Source of the DNA: Mesorhizobium alhagi CCNWXJ12-2
GTDB taxonomy: Bacteria > Pseudomonadota > Alphaproteobacteria > Rhizobiales > Rhizobiaceae
Assembly (NCBI RefSeq): GCF_000236565.1
Contig: NZ_AHAM01000073.1
Location: 1-43,063, forward strand
DNA length: 43,063 nucleotides
Direction: 5' to 3'
Position 1 is the first letter of the stretch; every line of letters begins with the position of its first letter. The position numbers were made by a program, and so were the translations under genes. The notes beneath the pieces were generated by a model, which was not told the DNA's origin, ran no database searches, and saw only the letters and a program-made list of their open reading frames with translations. Positions 26,063-34,797 of the stretch are shown one piece after another.

Positions 26063-26707
26063 TCAGCCTCCGAGCGGTCCACGAATCCGGGGCCGGTTTT
26101 CGGCGGGGTCATGTCCTTCCGTCATCAATCCGTCGATCAGAGCCTCGAGCGACTTCAGATAATCCCGCGCCGACGCGCCCGTTTCTATGGCGAGTGCGGC
26201 GCGGTCGAAGGCTGCCGAGAGCAGGGCGGTCACCGCGGCGACCGGCAGCTTCTTCATCGCGCCCGAGCGCACCGCCATGGCGATGCCTTCGCGCAGCGTG
26301 CGCGTACCGTGGCGGCTGTCGATCCCGTCCATCGTCTCGCGGCCGAGTATGGCCGGCCCATCGAGGAGTAGCAGACGGGTGCGGCCCGAAACGGCCATGG
26401 CGTTGAAAAAAGCCAGGCCGCCGGTGAGCAGGGCGTCGCGGGGACCGAGCGTGTCGGGCGTTGCCATCTCGATCTCTTCGGCAACGGCGGCGGCTTCTTC
26501 TTCCACCACGGCATGGAACAAAGCACGCTTGTCGGCGAAATGGTGATAGAGCGCGCCGCGCGTGACGCCGGCGGAAGCAACGATTTCCGGGGTTGAGGTG
26601 TCGCCATAACCCTTTTCAACGAAGAGTTTCTTTGCCGCTGCGAGCAGGTCGCCGCGCGTGGCTTCTGTGCGCTCGCGGTTGGAGCGGCGTGTTGAATCCT
26701 GTTGCAT
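26063..26707 (-). CDS. TetR-family repressor
   Basis: A 214-residue TetR regulator. The helix-turn-helix lies at about residues 32-60 (TSTPEIVASAGVTRGALYHHFADKRALF); the rest is the helical ligand-binding and dimer domain. ATG 26707 is preferred: the longer frame would read through the operator. It is divergent from the VOC gene at 26776 with 68 bp between the starts, and that gap holds two copies of a 17-bp palindrome. It therefore very probably represses both itself and the VOC gene. The ligand is unknown. Confidence 0.93.
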   Translation of the reverse strand: MQQDSTRRSNRERTEATRGDLLAAAKKLFVEKGYGDTSTPEIVASAGVTRGALYHHFADKRALFHAVVEEEAAAVAEEIEMATPDTLGPRDALLTGGLAFFNAMAVSGRTRLLLLDGPAILGRETMDGIDSRHGTRTLREGIAMAVRSGAMKKLPVAAVTALLSAAFDRAALAIETGASARDYLKSLEALIDGLMTEGHDPAENRPRIRGPLGG

Positions 26708-26752
26708 ACATGCAGCCTGTATGTTAATTGGAGATACATGCAAACTGTATGT
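26708..26752. promoter_or_regulatory. paired TetR operators
   Basis: Two direct copies of a 17-bp palindromic site: ACATGCAGCCTGTATGT (26708-26724) and ACATGCAAACTGTATGT (26736-26752), spaced 28 bp start to start. Thirteen of the first site's flanking and arm bases recur exactly. The first copy abuts the TetR start codon; the second lies 23 bp before the VOC ATG, next to AGGAG. Confidence 0.85.
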
Positions 26753-26775
26753 ATGTTCGAAGGAGATTGGAAGCC

Positions 26776-27198
26776 ATGAAAACCACCAGCTACTATCCCG
26801 TGCTGATGACAGACGATGTCGCCGGTACCGCCGACTTCTATGTCAGGCATTTCCGCTTCGCGCGCGTGTTCGACGGCGGCTGGTACGTCCATCTGCAGTC
26901 GTCCGAGGACAAACGCGTCAACCTCGCTATCATGGACGGAAGCCACGAAACTATCCCTGAGGCGGGCAGGGGACGTGTGTCGGGCCTGATCCTCAACTTC
27001 GAAGTCAAGGACCCGGATGCCGAGTATGAGCGAGCCAAGGCGGCGGGCCTGCCGATCTTGCACACGCTGCGCGACGAGGCTTTCGGCCAGCGCCATTTCA
27101 TCACCGCCGACCCCAACGGCGTGCTGATCGACATCATCAAGCCGATCCCGCCGAGCGCCGAATTTTCGGCGCAGTATCTGGAGGGAACGCCAGGCTGA
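26776..27198 (+). CDS. VOC/glyoxalase-fold protein controlled by TetR
   Basis: A 140-residue single-module pair of the vicinal oxygen chelate superfamily: two beta-alpha-beta-beta-beta repeats ([20 protein letters not shown] and [21 protein letters not shown]), ending [20 protein letters not shown], where the Asp-Pro-Asn-Gly turn is typical. Relatives are glyoxalases, bleomycin-binding or dioxygenase-type proteins; metal ligands are not certain here. The start is set by AAGGAG 11 nt before the ATG. With the divergent TetR it looks like a small-molecule-responsive resistance or detoxification pair. Confidence 0.87.
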   Translation: MKTTSYYPVLMTDDVAGTADFYVRHFRFARVFDGGWYVHLQSSEDKRVNLAIMDGSHETIPEAGRGRVSGLILNFEVKDPDAEYERAKAAGLPILHTLRDEAFGQRHFITADPNGVLIDIIKPIPPSAEFSAQYLEGTPG

Positions 27199-27303
27199 CG
27201 CCATGGCGGGCAAGGCGTTTTCGCCATCGACAGAATCCGCGAAAAGGACGAATTGTTGGTCCCTGCTGGCATTTCGGAGAAGAATGCTAGAGAGGTGATG
27301 TCC

Positions 27304-27507
27304 ATGTGCTTTGTCCGAAAGATCCCGACCTGCCTTGCAGCAGCCCTGATTGCGATGGCCTTGTCCGGCTGCGCCATGGGTGGCGGCGTATTCGGCACGA
27401 CCATTGCCGATGGGACTGCGACGACCAGGGTGAAGACCGGTTCGGTGGGAGTGGGGGTGTCGGGCGTCAAGGCAGGCTCGACAGACACGATCGTGACGAC
27501 TAACTGA
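27304..27507 (+). CDS. small lipoprotein
   Basis: A 67-residue predicted lipoprotein: MCFVRKIPTCLAAALIAMA, then a lipobox LSGC at about residues 20-23, then a short Gly/Thr/Val-rich mature part with two GV/GS repeats. Signal peptidase II would leave about 45 residues tethered to the membrane. The second of two nearby ATGs (27304) fits the AGAGG ribosome site better than 27298. No family is recognised. It is 27 bp before the SDR gene and may share its transcript. Confidence 0.75.
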   Translation: MCFVRKIPTCLAAALIAMALSGCAMGGGVFGTTIADGTATTRVKTGSVGVGVSGVKAGSTDTIVTTN

Positions 27508-27534
27508 ATGCCGGCGTAAGGAGAGGGACCAACC

Positions 27535-28404
27535 ATGTCGCTGAAGAACAAGACGCTTTTCATCTCGGGCGGCTCGCGCGGCATCGGGCTGGCGATCGCG
27601 CTTCGCGCGGCGCGCGACGGCGCCAATGTGACCATTGCCGCCAAGACGGCGGAGCCGCATCCGAAGCTGCCCGGCACGATCTACACGGCGGCCGACGAGA
27701 TCGAGGCGGTGGGCGGCAAGGCGCTGCCGGTGCTATGCGACATTCGGGAGGAGGAGCAGGTAGTGCAAGCCGTCGAGAAGACCGTCGAAAAATTCGGCGG
27801 CATCGACATCTGCATCAACAATGCCAGCGCCATCCAGCTCACCGGCACGCTTCAGACGGACATGAAGCGCTATGATCTGATGCACCAGATCAACACGCGT
27901 GGCACGTTCCTCGTATCGAAAATGTGCATTCCTTACCTTAAGTTAGCGGAAAATCCTCACATTCTGAATCTGGCACCGCCACTCGATATGAGCGCGAAAT
28001 GGTTCAAGAATCACGTCGCCTACACGATGGCCAAGTTCGGCATGTCGATGTGCACGCTCGGCATGGCCGAGGAGTTCCGGAAGGATGGCATCGCGGTCAA
28101 TTCGCTGTGGCCGCTGACGGCGATCGACACGGCTGCGGTGCGCAATCTGCTCGGCGGCGAGGCCGTCGCTTCGATGAGCCGCTCGCCCGAAATCATGGCC
28201 GACGCCGCGCACGCGATCCTGACGAAGCCGTCGCGCGAGACCACCGGTAATTTCTTCATCGACGAACTTGTTCTGAAAGAACAAGGCGTTACGGACTTTT
28301 CTGGATATGCGCCCGGAGCCAAGGGGCCGCTGGCGGGAGATTTCTTTGTACCCGACGAGGTGTTTGAAAAGACCGACACCAAGGTGGCGCGGACGTTCGG
28401 TTAG
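27535..28404 (+). CDS. SDR-family oxidoreductase, HSDL2-like
   Basis: A 289-residue short-chain dehydrogenase. The NAD(P) motif GGSRGIG is at 12-18, the NNAS motif at 95-98, and the catalytic Tyr163-x-x-x-Lys167 pair lies in YTMAK. It follows the HSDL2 (hydroxysteroid dehydrogenase-like 2) subfamily through KTAEPHPKLPGTIYTAADEI, WFKNHVAYTMAKFGMSMCTLGMAEEF and SLWPLTAIDTAAV. In the usual LSPPL stretch the Ser is Ala (A147), so the standard Ser-Tyr-Lys triad looks incomplete; another residue may serve. The substrate is probably a fatty acyl or other lipid alcohol, by homology only. It ends 7 bp from the convergent exonuclease fusion gene. Confidence 0.9.
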   Translation: MSLKNKTLFISGGSRGIGLAIALRAARDGANVTIAAKTAEPHPKLPGTIYTAADEIEAVGGKALPVLCDIREEEQVVQAVEKTVEKFGGIDICINNASAIQLTGTLQTDMKRYDLMHQINTRGTFLVSKMCIPYLKLAENPHILNLAPPLDMSAKWFKNHVAYTMAKFGMSMCTLGMAEEFRKDGIAVNSLWPLTAIDTAAVRNLLGGEAVASMSRSPEIMADAAHAILTKPSRETTGNFFIDELVLKEQGVTDFSGYAPGAKGPLAGDFFVPDEVFEKTDTKVARTFG

Positions 28405-28411
28405 GCAGTTG

Positions 28412-30523
28412 TCACCCGAACATCAGGTCGCGGACGAGGTCGGAAGCGGGCTGCAGCGCCTTCAGCGCCGCTTTCAGTTCGGTCCGTTGCGCCTTGTCGA
28501 GTTTTACCAGCTCAACGCGGTTTGATACCGGCAGCCCGGCATAGAGATCGCGGGTCTGCTGGGCGAGCAATAGCGCCAGAAGGACGCTGTGGGCAGACAC
28601 CATGGCGGTCATGTCCTGGTCGCCGCCAATATCGAGCCCGATCAGGCCTTCGAGGCGTTCGCGCGTGCTACGTGCGCGGATGCCGTGGCGGATCGCCAGC
28701 GTGCGGGCCATGGCCACCACCGGGAACAGGCCGTGCAGCTTCAGGTCGATGCGGCCGTCTTCGAGCTGGAGGCCGCCGAACAGTGTGAACGGATTTCCGG
28801 GCGCGACTTGCTCGCCAAGCAGCTTGGCGAAATCGGGGCGGGTATGGCCGAGCTCGTAGGCATGGGCGAAAAGCGCCTCGCCGAGCGCGAGATCTCCGTG
28901 GACCGGTCTCAGATCGAAGAAGATGTCGACATTGAGCAGATCCTGCGGCCGCGAGCGGCCGATCCAGTCGGCTACGCGCTCCTTCCAATGGCCGAGCGAG
29001 CCGCGCCACAGGGCATTCTTCGCCATCACCCCGCCCTTGCAGTAGGGCACGCCCGACTGGTCGAGCAGGTCGGCGATTTTTTCGCCGAGCCGCGCGAACC
29101 AGCGATCCACCGGTCCGTCCGGATCGCCTTCGGCAAAGACGATGGCGTTGTCCTGGTCGGCAGCGAGCAAGCTCTCGCCGCGGCCGCCCGAACCGAGCAC
29201 GAGCACCGCAAAGGGGCAGGGCGGTGGCCCGTGGCCTTCGCGCGCCATCTCCGCCTCGGCGAGGATTGCCGCGCGACGGGTCATGGCGCAAAGCTCCTCA
29301 CTGACGATTTCGGCTATGGCCCGCGCGTCGATCCCTTCGGCAATCAGCGCGTCGGCGACGCCGGGCAGCATCGCCCACGCAGCCGCCATTTCCGCGGGGG
29401 AGGCGGCGTGCTCGATCGTGTCGTCGAGATTGATCGCAGCACTCGCCCGCAGCTTCAGCAGGTCGCGCGCCGAAACGACGCCCGCCAACCTGCCGTCTTC
29501 ATGGCGCACGGCGAGATGGCGGATCCCCAGGCGGTCCATGCGGCCGACGGCACGGTAGGCGAAGGCCTGCTCCCGGATCGAAGCCAACGGGCGCGAGGCG
29601 ATACCGTCGACGGGCGTTGCGAGCGCTTGTTCGCTGTCGGAGGCCAGGAGGCGCATCACGTCGCGCTCGGTGACGATGCCGTAGGCATCAAGCGGTTGGC
29701 CGGGTTCGGCCGGATCAGCCACGAACAGCGAGCTTATCCTGCGCGCGATCATCAGCGCGATGGCGTCCATCACGCTGATGGACGGCACCACGACGACCGG
29801 CGGGGAACTCATCAGTTCGCCGACACGGTGGCGATAGGCGAACGGGTCGACGGAGCGGAACGAAGGCGGCGCCGGCCTGGAGACCGGATCGGCCCAGCCG
29901 GCGCGATGGCCGGTTTCGCGCTCGGCTCTCTGCTCCATGCAGGCGCGCTCGGCCTCGGCAAGCGTCCGTATGCCGCGTTCCTGGAGCTTTGGCAGCAGCG
30001 CCACGAAAATCTCCGCCGCCGCCCTGGCGTCGCCCAGCGCCGAATGCCGGTCCTCGATAACGATGCCGAGCCGGGCGGCGATAGCGTCGAGCGACAGGTC
30101 GGTCTGGCCGGGTTGCACAAGCCGCGCCAGCAGCCTGACGCAGAGCGAGCGCGGCTTTTTCCAAGAGAGCCCGGCGCGTGTGGCCTCACGCTCCAGCATC
30201 GACAGGTCGAAACCTATGGCGTGGCCGATAATGATGCCGTTTTCAACGAAAGCCTGCACGGCCGTCCAGGCGGAGGCAAAGGCAGGCGCGTTGCGCACTA
30301 TGGCATTGGTGATGCCATGGATGCGGGTCGAAGCCGAGGGAATGGCGATCTCCGGATCGACCAGCATTTCGATCTGCCGGCCGTCGAGGATGCGGCCGCG
30401 CGAGATCGCGATGGCGCCGATCTGGACAATGCGCGCCTTGGCGGTGTCGAGCCCGGTGGTCTCGGTGTCGAGGGCGACGGCGTCGAGCGCGATAAGCGGC
30501 GTTGCCCCGGTCGCTGGTTTCAT
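28412..30523 (-). CDS. DEDDh exonuclease - CBS pair - DUF294 nucleotidyltransferase fusion
   Basis: A 703-residue multidomain protein. Residues about 12-175 form a DnaQ-like 3'-5' exonuclease with the full DEDDh set (D19, E21, D106, H160, D165). Two CBS modules at about 236-355 bind adenosine nucleotides. From about 370 a DUF294-type nucleotidyltransferase has GSGGRGES (444-451) and the D-x-D pair at 456/458, with a substrate-binding C-terminal domain (LLNVDIFFDLRPVHGD). In many bacteria the CBS-DUF294 part follows a cyclic-nucleotide domain; here the exonuclease takes that place. The substrate is unknown; signal-nucleotide or RNA-end metabolism is possible. The start is set by GGGAGGGG before ATG 30523. 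Confidence 0.88.
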   Translation of the reverse strand: MKPATGATPLIALDAVALDTETTGLDTAKARIVQIGAIAISRGRILDGRQIEMLVDPEIAIPSASTRIHGITNAIVRNAPAFASAWTAVQAFVENGIIIGHAIGFDLSMLEREATRAGLSWKKPRSLCVRLLARLVQPGQTDLSLDAIAARLGIVIEDRHSALGDARAAAEIFVALLPKLQERGIRTLAEAERACMEQRAERETGHRAGWADPVSRPAPPSFRSVDPFAYRHRVGELMSSPPVVVVPSISVMDAIALMIARRISSLFVADPAEPGQPLDAYGIVTERDVMRLLASDSEQALATPVDGIASRPLASIREQAFAYRAVGRMDRLGIRHLAVRHEDGRLAGVVSARDLLKLRASAAINLDDTIEHAASPAEMAAAWAMLPGVADALIAEGIDARAIAEIVSEELCAMTRRAAILAEAEMAREGHGPPPCPFAVLVLGSGGRGESLLAADQDNAIVFAEGDPDGPVDRWFARLGEKIADLLDQSGVPYCKGGVMAKNALWRGSLGHWKERVADWIGRSRPQDLLNVDIFFDLRPVHGDLALGEALFAHAYELGHTRPDFAKLLGEQVAPGNPFTLFGGLQLEDGRIDLKLHGLFPVVAMARTLAIRHGIRARSTRERLEGLIGLDIGGDQDMTAMVSAHSVLLALLLAQQTRDLYAGLPVSNRVELVKLDKAQRTELKAALKALQPASDLVRDLMFG

Positions 30524-30610
30524 CCGCACCCCTCCCGGCTCACTGAATAGAGCCGCGAGCCGCGCGCCGCAACGTGGCATTTACCGGGGGATAACGGGCA
30601 GGCTTGAATG

Positions 30611-30646
30611 AAAAACCCGGCCGGTGGGGACCGGCCGGGTTCTTTT
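30611..30646 (-). terminator. rho-independent terminator, mainly for the OmpA gene
   Basis: AACCCGGCCGG (30614-30624), 6-nt loop, CCGGCCGGGTT (30631-30641): an 11-bp perfect stem. Read on the minus strand it is followed by TTTTT. It lies 113 bp after the OmpA stop and separates it from the exonuclease fusion gene. A second hairpin GTCCCGC-N5-GCGGGAC lies at 30653-30671. Confidence 0.88.
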
Positions 30647-30753
30647 GCCATTGTCCCGCTGGAGGCGGGACGGGGCAGGGAAGCTTGCATCTGTGAGGGA
30701 GAATCCCGCGATTCAATGGCCGGAGCCACCAAATCGCGAAATTGTGATCTCCT

Positions 30754-32649
30754 TTACTGCGCGCTCGCCACCGGCGCCACCAGTGGGGTGATGCGGCGGA
30801 TGGCGACACGACGATTCTCGCGCTCAGGTCCCTCGGTGTTCACCTTGAGGTACTGTTCGCCATAACCCTGCGGCGCCAGGTTCTCCGGCGGAATGCCGAA
30901 CGAACCTGATAGAGCCGTCGCGACTGCTTCGGCGCGGCGATCCGAAAGCGCCAGATTGGCGACATCGGTGCCGACAGCATCTGTGTGGCCCTCGATCAGG
31001 AAGGTTTCGGCCGGGTTCTGCTCGAGCAGCCGTTCCATGGCCTGCGCAACGCCTTCGAGGTCGGCGATCTCGCTTTCGGCGATTTCCGCCGAGCCGAACT
31101 CAAAGTTAATCGTGTCGAGGTCGACGCGCCGCACCTTGTCGCGAATGCGGGCCGAGCGCTTTACCTCGGCGATCGAATAGGTGCGTTCGACCCTTTCGAC
31201 CGGCGGCTGTTCGAGGAAGGTGTAATACGCCTCCGGATCCTCAACGGCCTCGGCGTCGAGAATGTACTCCTCCTCCGGGATCGTGAGACGGAGCGGTGGC
31301 AGGTCCGCGCCCGGATCGCGCCATTCCAGCACCCGGTCGTAGTCGCGCTCGTCGACATAGACCAGCACGACCTCCCGGTCGTCGGGCGTGAATTTCGAGC
31401 GGCGGAGGATATCGCCGTAGCGGTTGCGGATAGTGACCACCCGCGTACCGTCCGGCCGCACGATCACTTCGCGGGTGCGGCCGCGCGGGAGTTCCTCGTA
31501 ATAGACCTCCCGTGCGTCGACCACGAGGCGTTCGCGATCCGGGCTCTCGACATAGATGTTGTTGTTGAACTCGACGATATAACGATCCCCGACTTCTCGA
31601 ACGATCTCCACATCCTCACGCCGTTCCTCGCGGAAATCGCGGGGACGCTCGATGCGCTGGCCTTCCTCGACGGTGATCGACTCGATCCGTTCCGGACGTG
31701 CCTCTTCGGCTTGGGCCTCTTCGTCGCTTTCGGGCGGCGGAGCCGCCTCGGCGGGCTGCTCAGCAGGCGCTGGCTGCTCGCCTTCCGGCGCAGTCTCTGC
31801 CGGCTGCTCGCCCTCGGCAGGCGCTTCGCCCTCGGGAGCAGGTTCGGCAGGTGCTTCGCCTTCTGCCGGAGGCGCTTCCTTCTGGCTGTCGAGCACCGGG
31901 GCTTCAGTGCCTTCCGCCGGCTGCTCGCCTTCGGCAGGCGTTTCAGCGGGTTCGGCCGGCTCAGCAGGCTGCTCGCCTTCAGCAGGTGGCTCGGCCGGTT
32001 CGGCAGGCTCAGCCGGCTCAGCGGGTTGCTCGCCTTCAGCAGGTGGCTCAGCCGGTTCGGCAGGCTCAGCCGGTTCAGCGGGTTGCTCGCCTTCAGCAGG
32101 TGGTTCGGCCGGTTCCGCAGGCTCAGCCGGTTCAGCGGGCTCAGCAGGCTCGGCGGGTGGCTCGCCTTCAGCAGGCGGTTCGGCGGGCTCCGCAGGCTCG
32201 GCCGGTTCAGCAGGCTCAGCCGGCTGGGCGGGTTCGGAAGGCTCAGCAGGCTCCGCAGGTTCGGTCGGTTCCTCAGGTTCAGCGGGAGCAGCTTCGGGTT
32301 CCGGTTCAGGAGTTGGCTCGGGCTCCGGCGCAGGTTCTGGCTCGGGTTCAGGCGCGGGTTCTGGTTCTGGTTCGGGCTCTGGTTCTGGCTCCGGCTCTGG
32401 TGCAGGCTCGGGTTCTTCGGCCGGGGCCTCCTGGGCCTCCCCTTCCTGCTCGCGCCGCTGCCGAAGCAGGCGTTGTTCCTCGGTCTCTTCGGCCTGGGCA
32501 AAGATCATATTATTCGCGGACAACGCATTTTGCGCCCTAGGCTGGAAAGCAGTTTGCACGCCGTCGTTCAACGGCACGGCGCCCAACGGGGCGGATGCCA
32601 TCAGCAGGCCGACTGCGGTTCCTGCCAGAAACCGTGGTGAGCGTTTCAT
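30754..32649 (-). CDS. OmpA-family outer-membrane protein with long Pro/Glu/Ala repeat domain
   Basis: A 631-residue secreted protein. The signal peptide covers about residues 1-25 and a short Gln/Glu-rich helix about 50-74. A low-complexity domain spans about 75-312: first EP/AP dipeptides, then AEP triplets with a repeated PPAEGEQ unit. A linker of about 200 residues with several [13 protein letters not shown] motifs follows, and then a C-terminal OmpA peptidoglycan-binding domain at about 513-620 ([40 protein letters not shown]). The repeat is probably an extended tether crossing the periplasm or wall. ATG 32649 has AGGAG 9 nt upstream. An EcfG-like promoter precedes it. Confidence 0.92.
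   Translation of the reverse strand: MKRSPRFLAGTAVGLLMASAPLGAVPLNDGVQTAFQPRAQNALSANNMIFAQAEETEEQRLLRQRREQEGEAQEAPAEEPEPAPEPEPEPEPEPEPEPAPEPEPEPAPEPEPTPEPEPEAAPAEPEEPTEPAEPAEPSEPAQPAEPAEPAEPAEPAEPPAEGEPPAEPAEPAEPAEPAEPAEPPAEGEQPAEPAEPAEPAEPPAEGEQPAEPAEPAEPAEPPAEGEQPAEPAEPAETPAEGEQPAEGTEAPVLDSQKEAPPAEGEAPAEPAPEGEAPAEGEQPAETAPEGEQPAPAEQPAEAAPPPESDEEAQAEEARPERIESITVEEGQRIERPRDFREERREDVEIVREVGDRYIVEFNNNIYVESPDRERLVVDAREVYYEELPRGRTREVIVRPDGTRVVTIRNRYGDILRRSKFTPDDREVVLVYVDERDYDRVLEWRDPGADLPPLRLTIPEEEYILDAEAVEDPEAYYTFLEQPPVERVERTYSIAEVKRSARIRDKVRRVDLDTINFEFGSAEIAESEIADLEGVAQAMERLLEQNPAETFLIEGHTDAVGTDVANLALSDRRAEAVATALSGSFGIPPENLAPQGYGEQYLKVNTEGPERENRRVAIRRITPLVAPVASAQ
31714..32427 (-). repeat. coding repeat of Pro/Glu/Ala tract
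   Basis: About 240 codons of degenerate tandem repeat: EP dipeptides, AEP triplets, and three to four copies of an 18-19 residue unit of the form (AEP)n-PAEGEQP. Codon third positions vary, so DNA identity between units is partial. The unit is a multiple of three, so copy-number changes would keep the frame. Confidence 0.85.
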
Positions 32650-32684
32650 CGACAAATTCTCCTGTGGGGTCCCATCCCGGACAC

Positions 32685-32709
32685 AACATCAATCACGCAA
32701 CTTTGTTCC
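32685..32709 (-). promoter_or_regulatory. EcfG-like promoter of the OmpA gene
   Basis: Minus strand: GGAAC (32709-32705), 16 nt, TGTT (32688-32685). Eight of nine consensus bases, about 36 nt before the ATG with a predicted transcript start near 32678. Confidence 0.45.
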
Positions 32710-32837
32710 GCGCCGGCCCGGAACCGGGCAGCCAGGCGGCTATTGCCGGGCGGCAAGGCGTCGGGATCGCGGCGATACCGTGGTCGGGTCGGAAAACGCA
32801 GTTGCAGGCGCTTGACCTGCCCGTGTGGGCGGGCCAC

Positions 32838-33293
32838 ATGCCTGCGATGGACGAGCCGTTCTGGAAAACCAAGACGCTGGAGGAAATGAGCCTCGCCGAG
32901 TGGGAATCGCTCTGCGACGGTTGCGGCAAATGCTGCCTTTCCAAACTCGAGGACGAGGATACCGGCGAGATCTACTGGACCACGGTCGGCTGCCGCTTGT
33001 TCAACGCGCAGACCTGCCGCTGCTCCGACTATGCCAACCGGCTTGCCCGCGTTCCCGACTGCGTCGGGCTCACGCCCGCAAATGTGCGCACCATCTCCTG
33101 GCTCCCGCAAAGCTGCGCCTATCGGCTGGTGGCGGAGGGCAGGGATCTCTACTGGTGGCACCGGCTTGTGTCGGGAAGCGACGAGACGGTCCACGAGGCC
33201 GGCATCTCCATGCGCGGGCGCACCACCGCCCGCGAGGACGAACTGACCGATCCCGAAGATTTTTTCGAGCATATGGTCGAGGACGAGCCTTAA
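32838..33293 (+). CDS. ycgN: UPF0260 (YcgN) cysteine-cluster protein
   Basis: A 151-residue protein of the YcgN/UPF0260 family. Family features are [27 protein letters not shown], a CxxCxxxCC cluster at the N-terminus that could bind zinc or an iron-sulfur centre, then [27 protein letters not shown] and WWHRLVSG. Function is unknown. Two nearby ATGs (32838 and 32847) are both possible; neither has a strong ribosome site, and the family usually begins just before FWKTK. It is divergent from the OmpA gene. Confidence 0.9.
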   Translation: MPAMDEPFWKTKTLEEMSLAEWESLCDGCGKCCLSKLEDEDTGEIYWTTVGCRLFNAQTCRCSDYANRLARVPDCVGLTPANVRTISWLPQSCAYRLVAEGRDLYWWHRLVSGSDETVHEAGISMRGRTTAREDELTDPEDFFEHMVEDEP

Positions 33294-33483
33294 GCTGCAT
33301 CCTGACCTGAATCGCGACTCGCCTTGTCTCTGCCGCGTGTCGAGCCGAAAACCCTTTATTCCCAAAAAATTGCGACATGAACCGCGTATGAACAGCCAGT
33401 TCGTGGCCGGTTCAGCTTGGCTGGCGCACTGTCGTCTCATCGCTTCGGCGAAGACAGATCACGCGTCAGCAAAGGAGAACATA

Positions 33484-33882
33484 ATGTTCAAGACGCTCAA
33501 GACCGCGGGCCTTTCGGCTCTCATCGCTCTCGGCACGCTCGCGGCCATTCCGGCTACGTCGGCGCAGGCCGAAGGCCTCTATCTCAATTTCGGCGGCAAT
33601 GGCGATGCGCGCTTCGGCGTCTATGTCGGCGACGACGATCGCCGGTGGCATCGCCGTGACCGTTATGATCGCCATGATCGCCGCGGCCGCTGGGAGCGCC
33701 GCCATGTCCGCCGCCAGTGCACGGCCAACCGCGCACTGAACAAGGCCGAACGCATGGGCATCCGTCGCGCACGCATTGTCGATATCAACCGTCGCTCGAT
33801 CACGGTCAGGGGTCGCAAATGGGGCGACCGCGTCACCGTGGACTTCGGCCGCGCGCCCAACTGCCCGGTTATCGGCTGGTAA
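33484..33882 (+). CDS. small secreted basic protein
   Basis: A 132-residue protein with a clear signal peptide (MFKTLKTAGLSALIALGTLA, cleavage after AQA near residue 29). The mature part is short and Arg/His/Asp-rich: DRRWHRRDRYDRHDRRGRW, then a folded-looking C-terminus with two Cys (RRQCTANRALNKAERMGI and GRAPNCPVIGW), likely a disulfide. Similar RHRR-rich periplasmic proteins are common in Hyphomicrobiales; their role is unknown. The start follows AAAGGAG by 8 nt. It ends in a strong terminator. Confidence 0.85.
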   Translation: MFKTLKTAGLSALIALGTLAAIPATSAQAEGLYLNFGGNGDARFGVYVGDDDRRWHRRDRYDRHDRRGRWERRHVRRQCTANRALNKAERMGIRRARIVDINRRSITVRGRKWGDRVTVDFGRAPNCPVIGW

Positions 33883-33895
33883 TCGGCCGATAGAC

Positions 33896-33931
33896 AAAAC
33901 CCCGGAGGCGTTCGCCTCCGGGGTTTTTTTC
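33896..33931. terminator. bidirectional rho-independent terminator
   Basis: AAAACCCCGGAGGCG pairs with CGCCTCCGGGGTTTT (15 complementary bases, 4-nt effective loop), followed by T on the plus strand and, on the minus strand, by TTTT from the left arm. It serves the secreted-protein gene and the convergent SIMPL gene. Confidence 0.93.
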
Positions 33932-33950
33932 TTTTGCAGTTGTACGCCGC

Positions 33951-34661
33951 TTATTTCAGTTCGAAGACAACGTTGACGTGGACATGGTAAGCGTTTTCGC
34001 CAGCTTCGATTGGAACTGCTGCGTCGCGCATTTCGGCCTTGGCCATATAGGGTATCGGCGGCGGCTGCATGACAGCCTGATCCGAGATCTCGATGATGCG
34101 CCCGAGATTTACGCCGGCGGCTTCGCTGAGCGTCCGGGCCTTCTGCATGGCGTCGGCGACCGCAAGCTTGCGCGCCTCGGTCAGGGCCTTTTCCGGATCG
34201 TCATTGGTGAACGATATGCCGCCGCCCTGATTGACGCCGAGCGACACCGATTTGTCGAGGATCTCGCCGGTCTTGGACAGGTCGCGGACGCGCACCGACA
34301 ACGTGTTGGTGACCTGATAGGCGACGAGCTCCGCCTCCTGGCTGCCGTCCGGCTTGTTGCTGTAATTGTAGCGCGGCGCGATCTGGATGCCGGCGGTCTG
34401 GAGATCGCGTTCCTCGACGCCCGCCGCCTTCATCGCGGCGATCACCGCAGCCATGGCGTCATTGTTGGCGTCGAGCGCCGCGCGTGCAGTCTTGGCCTCG
34501 CGCATGACGCTGAGCGACAGCAGCGCCAGATCGGGCGCGATCGCGCTTTCGCCTTCCCCCGTCACCATTATCCGCGGCGGCGGCTGCGTGTCGGCCCGAG
34601 CCGCAGCAGCCGGAAGCGCGATCGCGGCGGCCAGCGCCAGCGGCAAAAATCGTTTCGTCAT
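33951..34661 (-). CDS. SIMPL-domain (DUF541) periplasmic protein
   Basis: A 236-residue protein. The signal peptide is about residues 1-23 (MTKRFLPLALAAAIALPAAA, cut near ARA-D). The SIMPL/DUF541 domain fills the rest: VTGEGESAIAPDLALLSLSV, SKTGEILDKSVSLGVNQGGGISF, and a C-terminal VHVNVVFELK strand. Members include YggE of E. coli, linked to oxidative stress; the molecular function is unclear. ATG 34661 has CGGAG 7 nt upstream. Confidence 0.92.
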   Translation of the reverse strand: MTKRFLPLALAAAIALPAAAARADTQPPPRIMVTGEGESAIAPDLALLSLSVMREAKTARAALDANNDAMAAVIAAMKAAGVEERDLQTAGIQIAPRYNYSNKPDGSQEAELVAYQVTNTLSVRVRDLSKTGEILDKSVSLGVNQGGGISFTNDDPEKALTEARKLAVADAMQKARTLSEAAGVNLGRIIEISDQAVMQPPPIPYMAKAEMRDAAVPIEAGENAYHVHVNVVFELK

Positions 34662-34758
34662 CAAAAACTCCGTATGAGATGTGTTGCCTGGACTGCGCCG
34701 ATTATTGCCGCGATTATGGGTGGATTGCGGCGGCAGAGCGCGCGTTTTCGCGAAAGCC

Positions 34759-34786
34759 TTGTGCACGCAGGCAAAACTGACTAATT
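34759..34786 (+). promoter_or_regulatory. likely sigma-70 promoter of the tRNA gene
   Basis: TTGTGC (34759-34764), 16 nt, CTAATT (34781-34786), placing transcription start about 34793, some 5 nt before the mature tRNA 5' end. A weak match, supported by position. Confidence 0.4.
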
Positions 34787-34797
34787 CAGCCCTCGGC

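Noticed and set aside
28589-30550. Plus-strand open frame of 653 codons
   Set aside because: Antisense of the exonuclease-CBS-nucleotidyltransferase gene.
31652-32815. Plus-strand frame coding a Gly-Ser-Ala-Gly repeat protein
   Set aside because: It is the antisense of the OmpA Pro/Glu/Ala repeat; no ribosome site, no family, and the minus-strand gene has signal peptide and OmpA domain.
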